Source: Desarmillaria ectypa (Eukaryota > Basidiomycota > Agaricomycetes > Agaricales > Physalacriaceae). From it: 64,000 nt of DNA. Position numbers and translations under genes: made by a program. Positions 47,664 through 58,706 of the stretch are shown here, one piece after another. The notes beneath the pieces are model-generated. The model was not told the DNA's origin. It ran no database searches and saw only the letters and a program-made list of their open reading frames with translations. Location of the stretch: NCBI GenBank assembly GCA_030407005.1, contig JAUDYN010000005.1, forward strand, positions 3,984,417 to 4,048,416. Reading direction: 5' to 3'. Position 1 is the stretch's first letter; each line of letters opens with the position of its first letter.

Positions 47664-50240
47664 AACCACTGCTCCTTCTATGCTAGCCATAAAAGAAGCA
47701 CTGACATATGCCCAATGAAGAACAAAACCAAAAAACTATTCCTCTCAGTGTCACAATCAGCAGCACTGCACTTATCATTTTATTTACCATCCTACTCATA
47801 CTAACATATGAAGAGGAGGTCTGAGCACTCCTACACTAAGAGCAGCAATCTCACCATTCACCACAACTCCCTCCCCAACCTCCTCGACACCTGCTCCATG
47901 TCCTCCAATGACCAGCCACCACAAGAGTGGTAACCATAAGTATGGACATCCAAGTCCAAGAAAACCTCCTGCACCCCCAGGCCCACTTCACAGATTCCTT
48001 GGAGGAGTTCCCAATACAGAATGAAACCTTCCACACAGCTGATGACAGGGTGGAACAACCTGCCTCTCCCATGCCCCAGCATCTGCAGAACATATAGGCT
48101 ATGATCTGATGATAAGAGTCCCCCCCTCCCCCCTACACCCCCCCAGCCCATCCCACCTGTGCCCAAATGGGACACAATGGTTCCAGGATGGAGAATCCCC
48201 ATCCTCAGACCCACCCATACAGCCCCTAGGCTGTCAAAACCCAGGAATGAGAAACCTGGCCTGCAGGAGGAACCAACTCCTCCTCCTCTCTCCCCCTCAT
48301 TGAAATCACTGATGACAACTCCTCAACTGAGGAAGTCATAACCACTTCTCTTGCTGCTGACAGCCCCTTCAATATTGATGGGGCTTACTATGAGTAGCTC
48401 AAACTTTCTGATGTTGACAGGGACCTATTCAGCCTCTTTAGGACCACTGCCTGGGAGTTACAGTGCACCAACATGGAGGCCAGAACCGCCTGGCCCCAAA
48501 TACATCCAGACATGGATGAGTGGTTGGCCCTTAACAGAGGTGACCCAGTATAAGAGTCCAACCCAGGCTCCAACATATGCACCTGTATATGGGCAAATTG
48601 GCTCTGTGAGCACTACCCACCCTCCACAGGGGACCTTGCTCCAAGGCTTTGACCAAGAACGATGAAAGAGAGGTGCATATTGGAACATGCTCTCAGAGAC
48701 CTGACAAGGAGGGAGGCCAACAGGCAGGAATAGATGGGGTCTAGAACCCAACTTTAGTAGTTTTACACATCTGACAGGCTACTATGGTAGGCTGGAATCC
48801 TTCCAGCCCAAAAATATATATTATCTGCAATATCCACCCAACACCCCCTTCTTACAACTACAACCACTCTTAGACTCACCACCATATAGGCAGATTTGGC
48901 AACCCAGCTATCACCCCTATCAGGGTGGTAGCACTCAATTTGCTGGCACAGGAGAAGAACCCAAGTCCAGCACTGCTCTGGCAGGTCAAACATCTGCCAC
49001 AGAAGAAGATCTCCAGCAAGCAGCAAAAGCCACACTAGCCAAGAAAGAAAAACACATTGAGAAAATGTGAGAGGAACTCACCATGGAAGAAGTGATGAGA
49101 AACCAGATGGCAGAATATCTCCATGAAGGAAAAGGGAAAGAACCAGACCAGAGAAGACTGACAGAACCCCCACAAGGACATCCCACACTATAGCTGGATT
49201 GATTTTTGATCCCAAGACCACCTCTTGATAAGGGTCCTCTGGATCCTATACCCAATCTCATTAGAAATGCACCTGATGGCACCCTCTATTTGGGGATCAA
49301 ACCTGTCCTCATCCAGCCCCCTAAACCATTTAAGGAGGACCATGACAACATCAAATGCTTCATAGGTGACTGTATCACCTATTTTGAAGTGTTTTGACAT
49401 TACTTCCAGGTACTATCGCATCTGGTACTATTCATAACCTCACACTTCGAAGGGGCCACCAAGGATTGGTGGGTCTACAAGAGACCTGAGTTTTGGGTCG
49501 GTGACACCTACAATGGTACCGCTGCCCACTTTCACTATCCTGTCTGGGAGGACTTCATCGAAATAGTCTCTTGACAATTTAGAGACCCTACCATTGAAGA
49601 AATCCATGAAAAACAGATGTTTGACCTTTGCATGGGAATGCAGCCCATCTCCCACTACTTCCAAAAGCTGGAAGAAGAAGCAAAATTGGTAGGCCGACAA
49701 ACTGATGAGAATGAGCATGATGCCATAGTGAAGGCCATTCATTTAGGAGTACCATCCTCCTATATGATCTTCATATCTAACATGGGTGTCAATATCCCAT
49801 GCACATATCTGGAGTGGAAGGAATGAATCCTACAGATGTATGAGGAATGGCAGCAGAAATGGGTCTTCAACCAGACCACAGACATCCCTTGTGACAGGCA
49901 GAAGAAGGACTCCCATCCCAATCTCCCACAGCAATAGCATCCCAGCAGTAAAGCCGCCACTGGGGCAATAAGTTCCCCAGCCTCAAAGCTGACTGCTAAT
50001 GCAGGGGTCAGTTGGGATGCCAGGATGGGATGATGAATGACATACAGAGGGATGGGTAAGCCAATAGAGATCGACCAACAAAAAGTGGAAGGCTGATGCT
50101 TTTGATGTGACAAGAAGAGCCACATGGCCAAAGATGGCCCTAGAAGAAAAGACTTCAAGAACATTAGGTCAGTAGGGCCCACTAATGAAGTGGTGCCACC
50201 TACAACCAAAATTGAGGAGACAAAAGAGTAGGTCAACAAG
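47664..50240 (+). pseudogene. G3 leader and gag, broken
   Basis: Leader ATG near 47,709 with the conserved hydrophobic stretch (TALIILFTILLILTYEEEV), a Pro-rich section to 48,670, Gag core at 49,310-49,690 (KCFIGDCITYFEVF, FEGATKDWW, HYFQKLEEEA) and a damaged zinc knuckle near 50,100, where one Cys codon is TGA-disrupted and the last Cys is Gly. Frequent stops. Confidence 0.8.
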
Positions 50241-53200
50241 AGTTCAATTCCCCTTGCTTGACCCAGTCTCCTAGCAGTGAGTTCTTGGCTTCCGTGGGTT
50301 GGACTTATGTACTCAATTTAGGATATTCAAGTGCTAGCAATAAAAATACAACTTTGTTACAAACCCAAAAGCCAAAGAACACCAAAGAATTGACAACAAA
50401 CAGGTATGTCACACTCCTGAAAGAAGCTGACACAGTAATCTATAGTAAATTCCAAGCCTCTATTGAGGTGCAATATTTGCCAGGCAGTGCCAGCACTGCC
50501 ACAAAGTCCACTGAGAACCCCGCACAGCAGATCTCACCAGATATGCAGGTAAAACTGCAAACAGGGATCAGTAGATGGGATGCCCTCAGGCCTCTGAAGC
50601 TGAACACCCCAGTACCCCCATTTAGGGAGTCAAGTCCAAACCAAACCTTGCCAGGGTCAGTGGGGGAAACAAGCATCTACTAAGGCCAAAGACAGCTGAG
50701 AACTGAGAAACATGTGCCATCCCAGAATAGTTGGGAGAAACCATTGAGCAAACTGACAGCGATGATGGATTACATATCAGCAACAGGTCCCCAGTCTGAG
50801 TACTCTGCTAGAAAAGGTGGTATGATAACCTCTCACTTCTCAGTAGCCAAAGAACAAGAGGAAGCTGCTAGCACCCAGGCAGTAAAAAGGGGGCATTGCC
50901 ATAGAATCACCACTGTCATCGAAGTACTCAAAGAAGAGGATAACACAGCATTCCTACACTGGAAGGCAAAACAGTCCAAAAACAACACCCCAACACCTGA
51001 AAGCCTGCCTAACAAGAGGGTACCAATCCCCAAAATCCCACCAGTCATGAGGGTATCTGATCACATGTGGTATAAACCCTTTAGAGTCGACTGGACTCTA
51101 TGTGCCATTCATACCACCAAGAACTCAGCCATTGCTAAAGCCATCCTCTCTACTTGGGTACATCCCAAGAGACTTATTGAAATCACCAATGAGCTTGCTC
51201 AGAGCTTGAAAACTGAAGAGAGTTCAGCTCATGAGCAACTCTATGAACTTTGCAAACCAATCCAGTATATCTGCAGTACCAAAAGCTCTGGCCAGGACTT
51301 TCTGGTGGATGTACAGCTCACTCCCTGTACAGGAAAGAAGACTTTGACAACTTGGGCATTGTTGGATAGTGGTTGCACTGGCAGCTCTATCAACTGAACT
51401 TATGTCCAACAACACCAGTTGGATACCAGAAAAGCCACTGCCCCTATCCCAGTCTACAATGCAGATGGAACTCGCAACAAGGCAGATGATGTAACCAAAT
51501 TTGTGGAACTCCAAATGACCATCAGAGACCATGTCAAATGAATCAACCTTGCAGTCACAGACTTGGGCTCCAAAACAGTGTATTTGGGCCATGACTGGCT
51601 TAAATGCTGCAATCCACTAGTCAATTGGAAAATGGGGTCAATGACATTTGGACAATGTCACTGTATCAAAAATCACTTCACTCTTCCTGACACAGAAGAT
51701 GAGGACAGGTGGGATGAAGAACTGGAAGAAGGAGAGACCATTCTCATGGTAAATATGCAGGAAGAAATCATACTCTGAGCAGTACACCATGCAAATGAGT
51801 TGGTGGCAGCTGCAAATGCAGAAAAACCAAAGAAGATATTTGAGAAGCTTGTGCCTCCTCAGTACCAAAGCTTTAGGAATTTGTTCTCAAAAGAAAACTT
51901 TGATGAACTACCAAACCGAAAACCATGGGACCATGCTATTGAGCTAATTCCCAATGCTAAATCCATGTTAGACTGTAAAGTCTATCCACTCAACTAAAAT
52001 GAACAGGAACAACTTGACAAGTTCCTTGATGAAAATCTCGATTCAGGACAACTTTATCCTTCAAAATCTCCCTTTGCCTCCCCTTTCTTCTTTGTCAAGA
52101 AAAAGGATGGCTCCCTATGACTGGTTCAGGATTATTGCAAACTGAATGAAATGATGATCAAGAATTATTACCCACTTCCCCTGATCTCCAAACTCATTGA
52201 CAAACTATGTGGGGTAAAATACTTCTCCAAGCTGGACGTACAATGGGGATACAACAATATCTGCATCAAAAAAGGAGATGAAGAAAAAGCCACATTCAGA
52301 ACCAATCAAGGACTCTTTGAGCCCATGGTTATGTTCTTTGGCCTTACAAACTCACCAGCCACTTTTCAATGAATGATAAACAACATCTTCAAGAGCCTGA
52401 TTGCCAGAGGAAAAGTAACAATTTACCTCGACAATATTCTCATATTCACCAAGTCCCTCTCCAAACACCAAATCATTGTCTGACAGGTTCTCCAACAACT
52501 ACAGAAGAATAAACTATTTTTCAAAGCCAAGAAATATGAATTTGAGGTACTCAAAACTGAATACCTTAGAGTCATTATCAGCGAAGATGCAATCTGCATG
52601 GATCTAGTCAAAATTGCTGGGATTGCAGAATGGCCCACTCCTACAAAAAAGAAGGAACTGCAATCCTTCTTAGGATTCACCAACTTCTATTGAAAGTTCA
52701 TTCATGACTATTCCAAAATCATATGACCCCTCACCCAGCTTACAGGAAAGATAGACTGGACCTGGGGAATAGAGCAAGAACAAGTGTTTTCACAACTCAA
52801 GAAGTTGATGACTACCAACATTGTTCTAATGATTCCCTCTGATGAAGGAAAATTCCAAGTAGAAGCAGATTCCAGTGATGGGGCTATCAGCACTATTCTA
52901 AGCCAGGAATAGAATGGCAAATAGAGGCCTGTCACATTCATGTCAAAAGCATTAATGGCCACTGAATGCAACTACAAAATCTATGACAAAGAATTGCTGG
53001 CTATTATGTTAGCCCTGGAGGAATGGTGCCAATATTTTATGGGTGCTAAAGAAACAATTGAAATCTGGACTGATCATCAAATCTCCAGTACTTCTGGAAA
53101 CCTCAGAAGTTAAACTGATGACAAGCCCAATGGGTCACTGAATTGGCTGAATATCACTTTGTTCTCCAGCATAAGGCAGGAATTGCCAATAAGAAAGCCA

Positions 53201-54972
53201 ATTTACTCAGTCAACAAGACAACCACAATCAAGGAAAGGAAGACAACCAAGATGTGATGGTCCTTTCTCCCACATATTTCCAGACATTAAAAATTGCCCA
53301 CCATTGATGAACAAACAATGCATATATGAGACACAACCAGACAAAAAACCCAGTGGGATCAAGGGATTGAAAAATCCCTTAATCATGAATGGGGAATAAC
53401 ACAAGAAAATGAACTACTATGGTATGATGGGCATATCTACATTCCACAAGATGCATCCCTACAAGGTGAGATCATTGCTCAGTACCATGATCACATCACT
53501 GCTAGACATTCTAGTATCACAAAAACCAAGGAACTCATACTACAGGAATATTGGTAGCCTAAGATGAAGAAGAATGTTGAAACATATGTTAAAGGATGCA
53601 AAACGTGCCAATGGATGAAAAGTGACATGCAAACCAAAGCCACTCCTCTTTATCCCAATGCCCCTTGGACACATATCTCCATTGATATGATCACCAGTCT
53701 TCCTGAATCTGAAGGCTATGATGCCTTACTTGTCATTGTAGATCAATTCTCCAAAACAATACTTCTGATTCCATATCACCAAGAGCTATCCACAGAAGGA
53801 TGGGCTCTTATTCTCCAAAATCATGTCTATGTGAAACATGGAATGCCACAGGTCATCATTTCTAATTGAGGACCACAGTTCATATCCTCTTTCATGAAAG
53901 AACTTTATCAGATGCTGAATATCACCCAAAACACATCCACTGCCTATCATCCCCAGACTAATGGTCAAACCAAATGAGTCAACCAGGAAATTGAAAAGTA
54001 CCTACATATCTTTGTCAATCACAGACAGATGGATTGGGTTGAATGGCTCCCACTTGCTGAATTCACCCAAAATAACCAGATACACTCAGCAACAGGAAAA
54101 AGCCCATTTATGACTCTGTATGGCTGAAACCCTCACCTTATTCCAGACTCTATCTGAGAAACCATATTTTCAAATCCAATGGCCATTGAATTCACAGAAA
54201 CAATGGCCCAAGTCCACAAGGAGGTCCATAATGCTTTGGAAAAAACAGTGGCACAAATGAAGGCACAATATGACAAGCAAAAACAGCCACCTTGGGAATA
54301 TCAAATTGGTGACAAAGTCTGGCTTGATAAAGCCAACCTCCACCTTCCAAGGCCAAAGAAAAAACTTGATGACAAACAAACAGGTCTGTTCAAGATTTTC
54401 AAGAAGTCAGGCACAGCAGCATACAAACTGAAGCTGCTGCCTCATTGGAAAATACATCCCTGATTCAACGAGAAACTATTGACTCCATACATTGCACCCA
54501 CATTCCCTAATCAACAACAACCACTGCCTCCTCCTCCTGATCTCATCGATGGACAAGAAAAATACAAAATAGAGAAAGTTCTGGACTCTTGCACTTGTAA
54601 AGTATGTGCCAAATGAGGACAACCATCCAGAGAGGTCACAGACTACCTAGTCAAATGGAAGGGATGGGCAAGAGAATACAACTCATGGGTCCAAGAAACT
54701 GAGATGGAAAATGCCAAGGAAGCAATCACAGAATATAAAGCTAACATTAACCAAGCCTTATACAACAACAACATAACCAAGGACAAAGCAGTGGTCAAGA
54801 TATTAGACCATGAATATTCCAAGAATGGTGACATCACATACCTTGCTCAACACAAGGATGAATATCAAAAATAAATCATCAATCCAGACAAAGATGCATG
54901 GAAAAGCCTCATTGACTGATACTGGATCAGTCAAGCTAAATTGCAACTTGACACCCATGAAGAAGAACCTTA
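50241..54972 (+). pseudogene. G3 pol, broken
   Basis: Protease D-S-G intact near 51,365-51,373 (LLDSGCTGSSIN). RT about 52,000-52,700 with YLDN at 52,424-52,435 (GAC-AAT, where GAC-GAT is expected). RNase H from about 52,860, integrase finger about 53,480-53,640 and core from 53,660 with its first Asp intact (SIDMITSLP). Chromodomain near 54,560-54,720 (YLVKWKGWAREYNSWV, intact). Stops include TAA at 51,995-51,997, where G2 has TGA and G4 has TGT. Confidence 0.9.
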
Positions 54973-55005
54973 GCAGTCAGGACAACTGCTTTAACAAGGG
55001 GGTAA

Positions 55006-55397
55006 TATTACAATTTTCCCAATCTTATCATTTTCATGTCCTGATGCTTACACATCACTCTCATATCCAACCAATCATACCAAATCATCATATCAAACTG
55101 CTAAATGCTTCATATATTCCTAATGGCTTCACTATAACTGGACCATGATTGTCTGATCCCCTCATGACTCACACATAGACACTGTTGTTTTAGGTATTAA
55201 TAGCATCATATTTCAGTATATAAGTAGAGTAGTTTTAGTACATACTCTCTATCTTTGAACTAAACTTAAATCATATACCTTCTCTTGCACATATCCAAAG
55301 ACTGAACCATCCTCTACCACAAGTGATTGTCTGAATGCAAGACAGCTCAGAGTGATGTAAAGGTCCCAAGATCATATGCTAGGACCAGGTCCTAACA
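55006..55397 (+). repeat. G3 3' LTR
   Basis: 392 bp, begins TATTACAATTTTCCC after 'aacaaggggg taa'; ends GGTCCTAACA. Confidence 0.93.
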
Positions 55398-55637
55398 ATT
55401 TTCCTCTAGCTTCTTTTACTAATTTAAGCTGTGTCCACATTTCAGCTGATATTTTTGCCCCCATGATGTGTATCATCTGCAAGTCACTCAATGTGAGCTC
55501 AATTTGGGTCTGCACTTGTCTATCTCCCTCTTCCTACTTTGTGACTTCTTCCATTTCTTCCTTAGTTGGCCAATTTGGGTCTGTCAGAACTGGTTTATTC
55601 AATGTTCCAACTACTTCACACTAGAATCTAGAATATA
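55398..55637 (-). pseudogene. Copia-2 gag, N-terminal part
   Basis: Minus strand reads GTLNKPVLTDPNWPTKEE, then IELTLSDLQMIHIMGAKISA, then MWTQLKLVKEARGK. This is the usual copia Gag (UBN2-like) sequence, and it continues after G3 with LGILIH at 47,256. One internal stop. Confidence 0.85.
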
Positions 55638-56432
55638 CTACAACTTTCTGCCACTCTCATGCTTACTCATTGACTCTTGGCATGATGCTGGATTGCATCT
55701 TCTAGAACTTTCCAGTAAAATACCAACAAACACAACATAGGAACTGGGGCCTGGTATTGCATTATAAGTCTCAGCTTGGTGTTGAATCTGTTCTCGAGTG
55801 ATCCTATCCTGACATTTTGCCAGGATTTCATGCTGTTTAGCTGTCAGGTTGCATTCTGCAGCTCTAACTGTGAAAGCTTGCTCCTTGGTAAGCTTTCTTG
55901 TTTTGTGTTGTTCCTTGAAGTGGACTGCATGACTACTCAGGTCATTTAAGCTCTGAGTACAGTGAAGCCTTACTGGCCTTGCTGATTGGACAGAGGGAGG
56001 TTCCTCAGTATCCATCTTACTTGATGCTTTATTGGATTCCATACTAGTGCTAGATGTATTAGATTCATTTTCATCTTCTATATTACTATGAGATAAATTC
56101 TTCTTTGAAATATTCACAGCAGTCAGATTCCCTTGGAGACTGACATCATCATCATCCTCTGAGTCAGAAGAAGATGACTTCTCCTCCTCCACATGTACAT
56201 ATGTGGAAGAAGGGTTTCTCAGCATGGGTTTTCCAGATGCTGGAATACAGCTCATAGCTGGACCAGGAGCAGAGTCCTGAGCACTCACAGTGCTGGGTTC
56301 TGCCTGAATTTTAGTATGATGAACAGCTGGTGATGGCTTAGTAGATAACTTAGACAAAGGACTCTCTGCTCTTAGTGAGACCTGCCCTGTTGCAATAGTA
56401 TTGTGGTGGCTGTGCAAAGCATAACAAAACAT
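55638..56432 (-). CDS. 264-codon ORF upstream of the copia-2 gag (unknown)
   Basis: Open from ATG (56432) to TAG/TAA near 55,638, directly upstream of the copia-2 gag on the same strand. Polar, Ser/Asp-rich N-terminal half with an acidic run (SSSSDSEDDDD), then a helical basic part (KTRKLTKEQAFTVRAAE, REQIQHQAETYN). No known domain. A TATA box at 56,717-56,725 and a TG-starting LTR-like edge at 56,757 suggest it is the leader ORF of copia-2, read from its 5' LTR. It may instead be a captured host gene. It is notable for staying open among broken frames. Confidence 0.4.
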   Translation of the reverse strand: MFCYALHSHHNTIATGQVSLRAESPLSKLSTKPSPAVHHTKIQAEPSTVSAQDSAPGPAMSCIPASGKPMLRNPSSTYVHVEEEKSSSSDSEDDDDVSLQGNLTAVNISKKNLSHSNIEDENESNTSSTSMESNKASSKMDTEEPPSVQSARPVRLHCTQSLNDLSSHAVHFKEQHKTRKLTKEQAFTVRAAECNLTAKQHEILAKCQDRITREQIQHQAETYNAIPGPSSYVVFVGILLESSRRCNPASCQESMSKHESGRKL

Positions 56433-56716
56433 CCCAGTAAATAAACAGAAAGTTGAGGTGTTGAAATCAGGTGATCAAGCCATAGCTTTTCCAGAGATAC
56501 AACAGAAAGAGAGAGATAAGTGTTTAGAGGGAAAAGCATAGATGTAGTTGAGAGATAAATATAGAAATAATCAGATAAACAGCCAACAGAGCTGTCAAAA
56601 ATATGAGAGGGTGGTGAAAGTCATAGGCTCTCACAAGGAGCTTGATGCAAATAGTAACAGGTGTAAAGGCTGGTTAATTGCAAAAAAACCCAAGCTACTA
56701 CAGTGGTATGTAGCTC

Positions 56717-56725
56717 TTTTATACT
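56717..56725 (-). promoter_or_regulatory. TATA box, probable copia-2 5' LTR promoter
   Basis: AGTATAAAA on the minus strand, about 285 nt upstream of the 264-codon ORF. A sequence TGTTTGATAG (minus, starting 56,757) could be the LTR edge; beyond it the DNA belongs to the APH-like repeat unit. Confidence 0.5.
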
Positions 56726-56819
56726 ACTAACTAATATCAAATAGACACTATCAAACAAGGTGTGAACAGTGGAGCAAGTGGAGCAACAACAGAGTATGAA
56801 ATGGAGAAAGGGGCTGGCC

Positions 56820-58486
56820 CTGTAGCTAGCTCATTACACTATATCAAGCCATCACTGCAACAAAATATATCTGACAATGGAGTGTGGCACTATAACAGAC
56901 AAGAAGGGGCATGTGTACAGCTTAGATTACAGGTGTATTCTCTGCAGTTCTAGTATCCATATACATGAATAAACATCATTCCTCAGGACTACCCTCAAGC
57001 TCAGGCTCAAGATTCCTCCAAGCTCTGCTCCTTCTCATTTAGATGAAACCTCTTGCTCTTCAAGCAGCTATGGCCATTTTTGTGAATTTTAAGTATCTAG
57101 AACAAAGCTGGCTGCATGTACATTTGGACATCAATGCTCTCCAGAACATTGCATCTTCAGCTGTTGATGCATAATGCTGCATTCAGATCAAAAATCTTGC
57201 CCAAGATCATCCCACATTATACTCCTGTCCCCATGATTCTAATACCTTGTACAGAATCATACAACAAGATTTTTCTCTTCAGATTTGAATGCAGTGCAGA
57301 AGCAACCATCAGGATTCCCTGCTCGCTAGTAGGTATTGTGCACATGTCCACAACCAGCGAAGTAGCCAACTATAGAATACATCCAAGAAGTGTTTGGCAA
57401 GCCCACATCACATGTTCTCACTTAGAGCCACTATTTCATCCTCATAGAATATACAAGGTGCTCCATTGGAGGACCATTGGCTGAAGGCTTTTGATGAGAA
57501 TATCACAGTGGTCATGCACAAGTTGATTCACTTCGATACTGACAATATTCACCAGCACCCATTTTTGCAGATCAGTAGCCTTTTCTTCAAGGCAAATATT
57601 GGCCCCAAGTTTCAAAGTAGACCACTGTACTTTAAGGAGACAGATAATAAAAAGCCTGCTGCTGACAAGTATTGGATTGGACTCATTGTCAAGAACTAAT
57701 ACTGGTTTGGCTGAGAGGAACCTATCATTAGTGACTGTGGTCCTTATGAGTAGTGTTCCTTTCCTGTATTTGGAAAGGAGCTGATGTCAATCCTCAGGGC
57801 CTGATATAACAACTTTCTTACAAGCAACCCACCATTTGGCACTATGTAGGGCCAAATTTCAAGCTGCAAACACCTCTTCTTGCCCATTGTCCAGCTCACT
57901 CCTGAGCCAGTCAAAACTGCAGGATCTCCCTGAGCTGTGTCAACTCCTGCACCACTGTGTATCAATGGTATCCTACTTGACCCCCTGTCTGAGCCAGCAA
58001 TAGCATATCCCTTCCTTGCCCATCCCAATTTCTCAAGGTCCAACAGAATTTTGAAGCCTTCTGGAGCTGCTAATAACATCATGTATTTACTGGTAAGGAG
58101 CGACTGCTATTCCATATCTCATGGGCCCCGATATCACACCCGCAATCCACTATGAGGGTAGCCTTATCCCATTCCCAGATGGTCCCTTCAGTTTTCCAGA
58201 GATGCCCCCCAAGACACTCTACTTGAGCTCAAAGAACAATCTGAATTGGAATGGAGACTCACTAAACAGCACAGATGAGTCACAAGTATTCTCATGTGAA
58301 ATATTCTGATGCAGTTCTCAACTTGCTGATGACATTGCCTGATACTGTGTTGTGGTGTTATGCTGACAGTCTGCACCGCTTGTGTTATCTTATCTATCAG
58401 ATATGCAAAGAATTAGACTTCTATTATATAACAATGCACCTCTCCTGCTAAGTGTCCCTATCAACTGACAGCAGTAGAAATTGCAG
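56820..58486 (+). pseudogene. APH-like phosphotransferase pseudogene, copy 4 (right arm), 5' part
   Basis: Plus-strand counterpart of copy 3, here with the N-terminal part kept: LALQAAMAIFVNF near 57,050, LDINALQNIASSAVDA near 57,125, N-lobe from about 57,265, then PLEDHWLKAFDENITVVMHK near 57,465. The first intron's donor has decayed (GT to AT). The C-terminal end is displaced to 62,754-62,975 by copia-1. CpG is depleted as in copy 3. Confidence 0.75.
57238..58486 (-). repeat. Right arm of the inverted duplication, inner part
   Basis: Reverse complement of about 23,870-25,139, almost identical; e.g. the antisense frame 57,744-58,082 gives the same 112 residues as 24,268-24,606. Confidence 0.93.
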
Positions 58487-58487
58487 G

Positions 58488-58699
58488 TGTTGTAATGAGA
58501 GTGAGGAGAACATAAAAAGGATGGTAAAAAATACTGCCTCTTGAGCAAGAGGTGTCCTACTTAAATATATGTTATACTACTTCTAGAACTTACTATGAAA
58601 TACTATGTATGTCCACTTTCATGGCCCAAAGTTGATCCTGCTGAGTAAGCCAATCCTTCAAGTACATTCTAGTACTTGCTTGGGATTGCTATCCCAACA
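58488..58699 (-). repeat. Copia-1 3' LTR
   Basis: 212 bp with TG..CA ends, matching the solo LTR at 14,095-14,304 throughout; CG positions of the solo copy are mostly TG/CA here (e.g. 'gagcgagg' versus 'gagtgagg'). Confidence 0.93.
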
Positions 58700-58706
58700 C
58701 TCCCCC

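Larger units (their letters stand above)
47257..55397 (+). mobile_element. Gypsy G3, full-length (8,141 bp) chromovirus inside copia-2
   Basis: LTRs 47,257-47,650 (394 bp) and 55,006-55,397 (392 bp), flanked by atttt (47,252-47,256 and 55,398-55,402). Removing G3 and one atttt rejoins the copia-2 gag frame exactly. The LTRs differ at only a handful of positions, nearly all C/T or G/A plus a 2-bp deletion, so G3 is the youngest complete insertion here. Internal order as in G2. Coding capacity is destroyed by stops. Confidence 0.96.
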
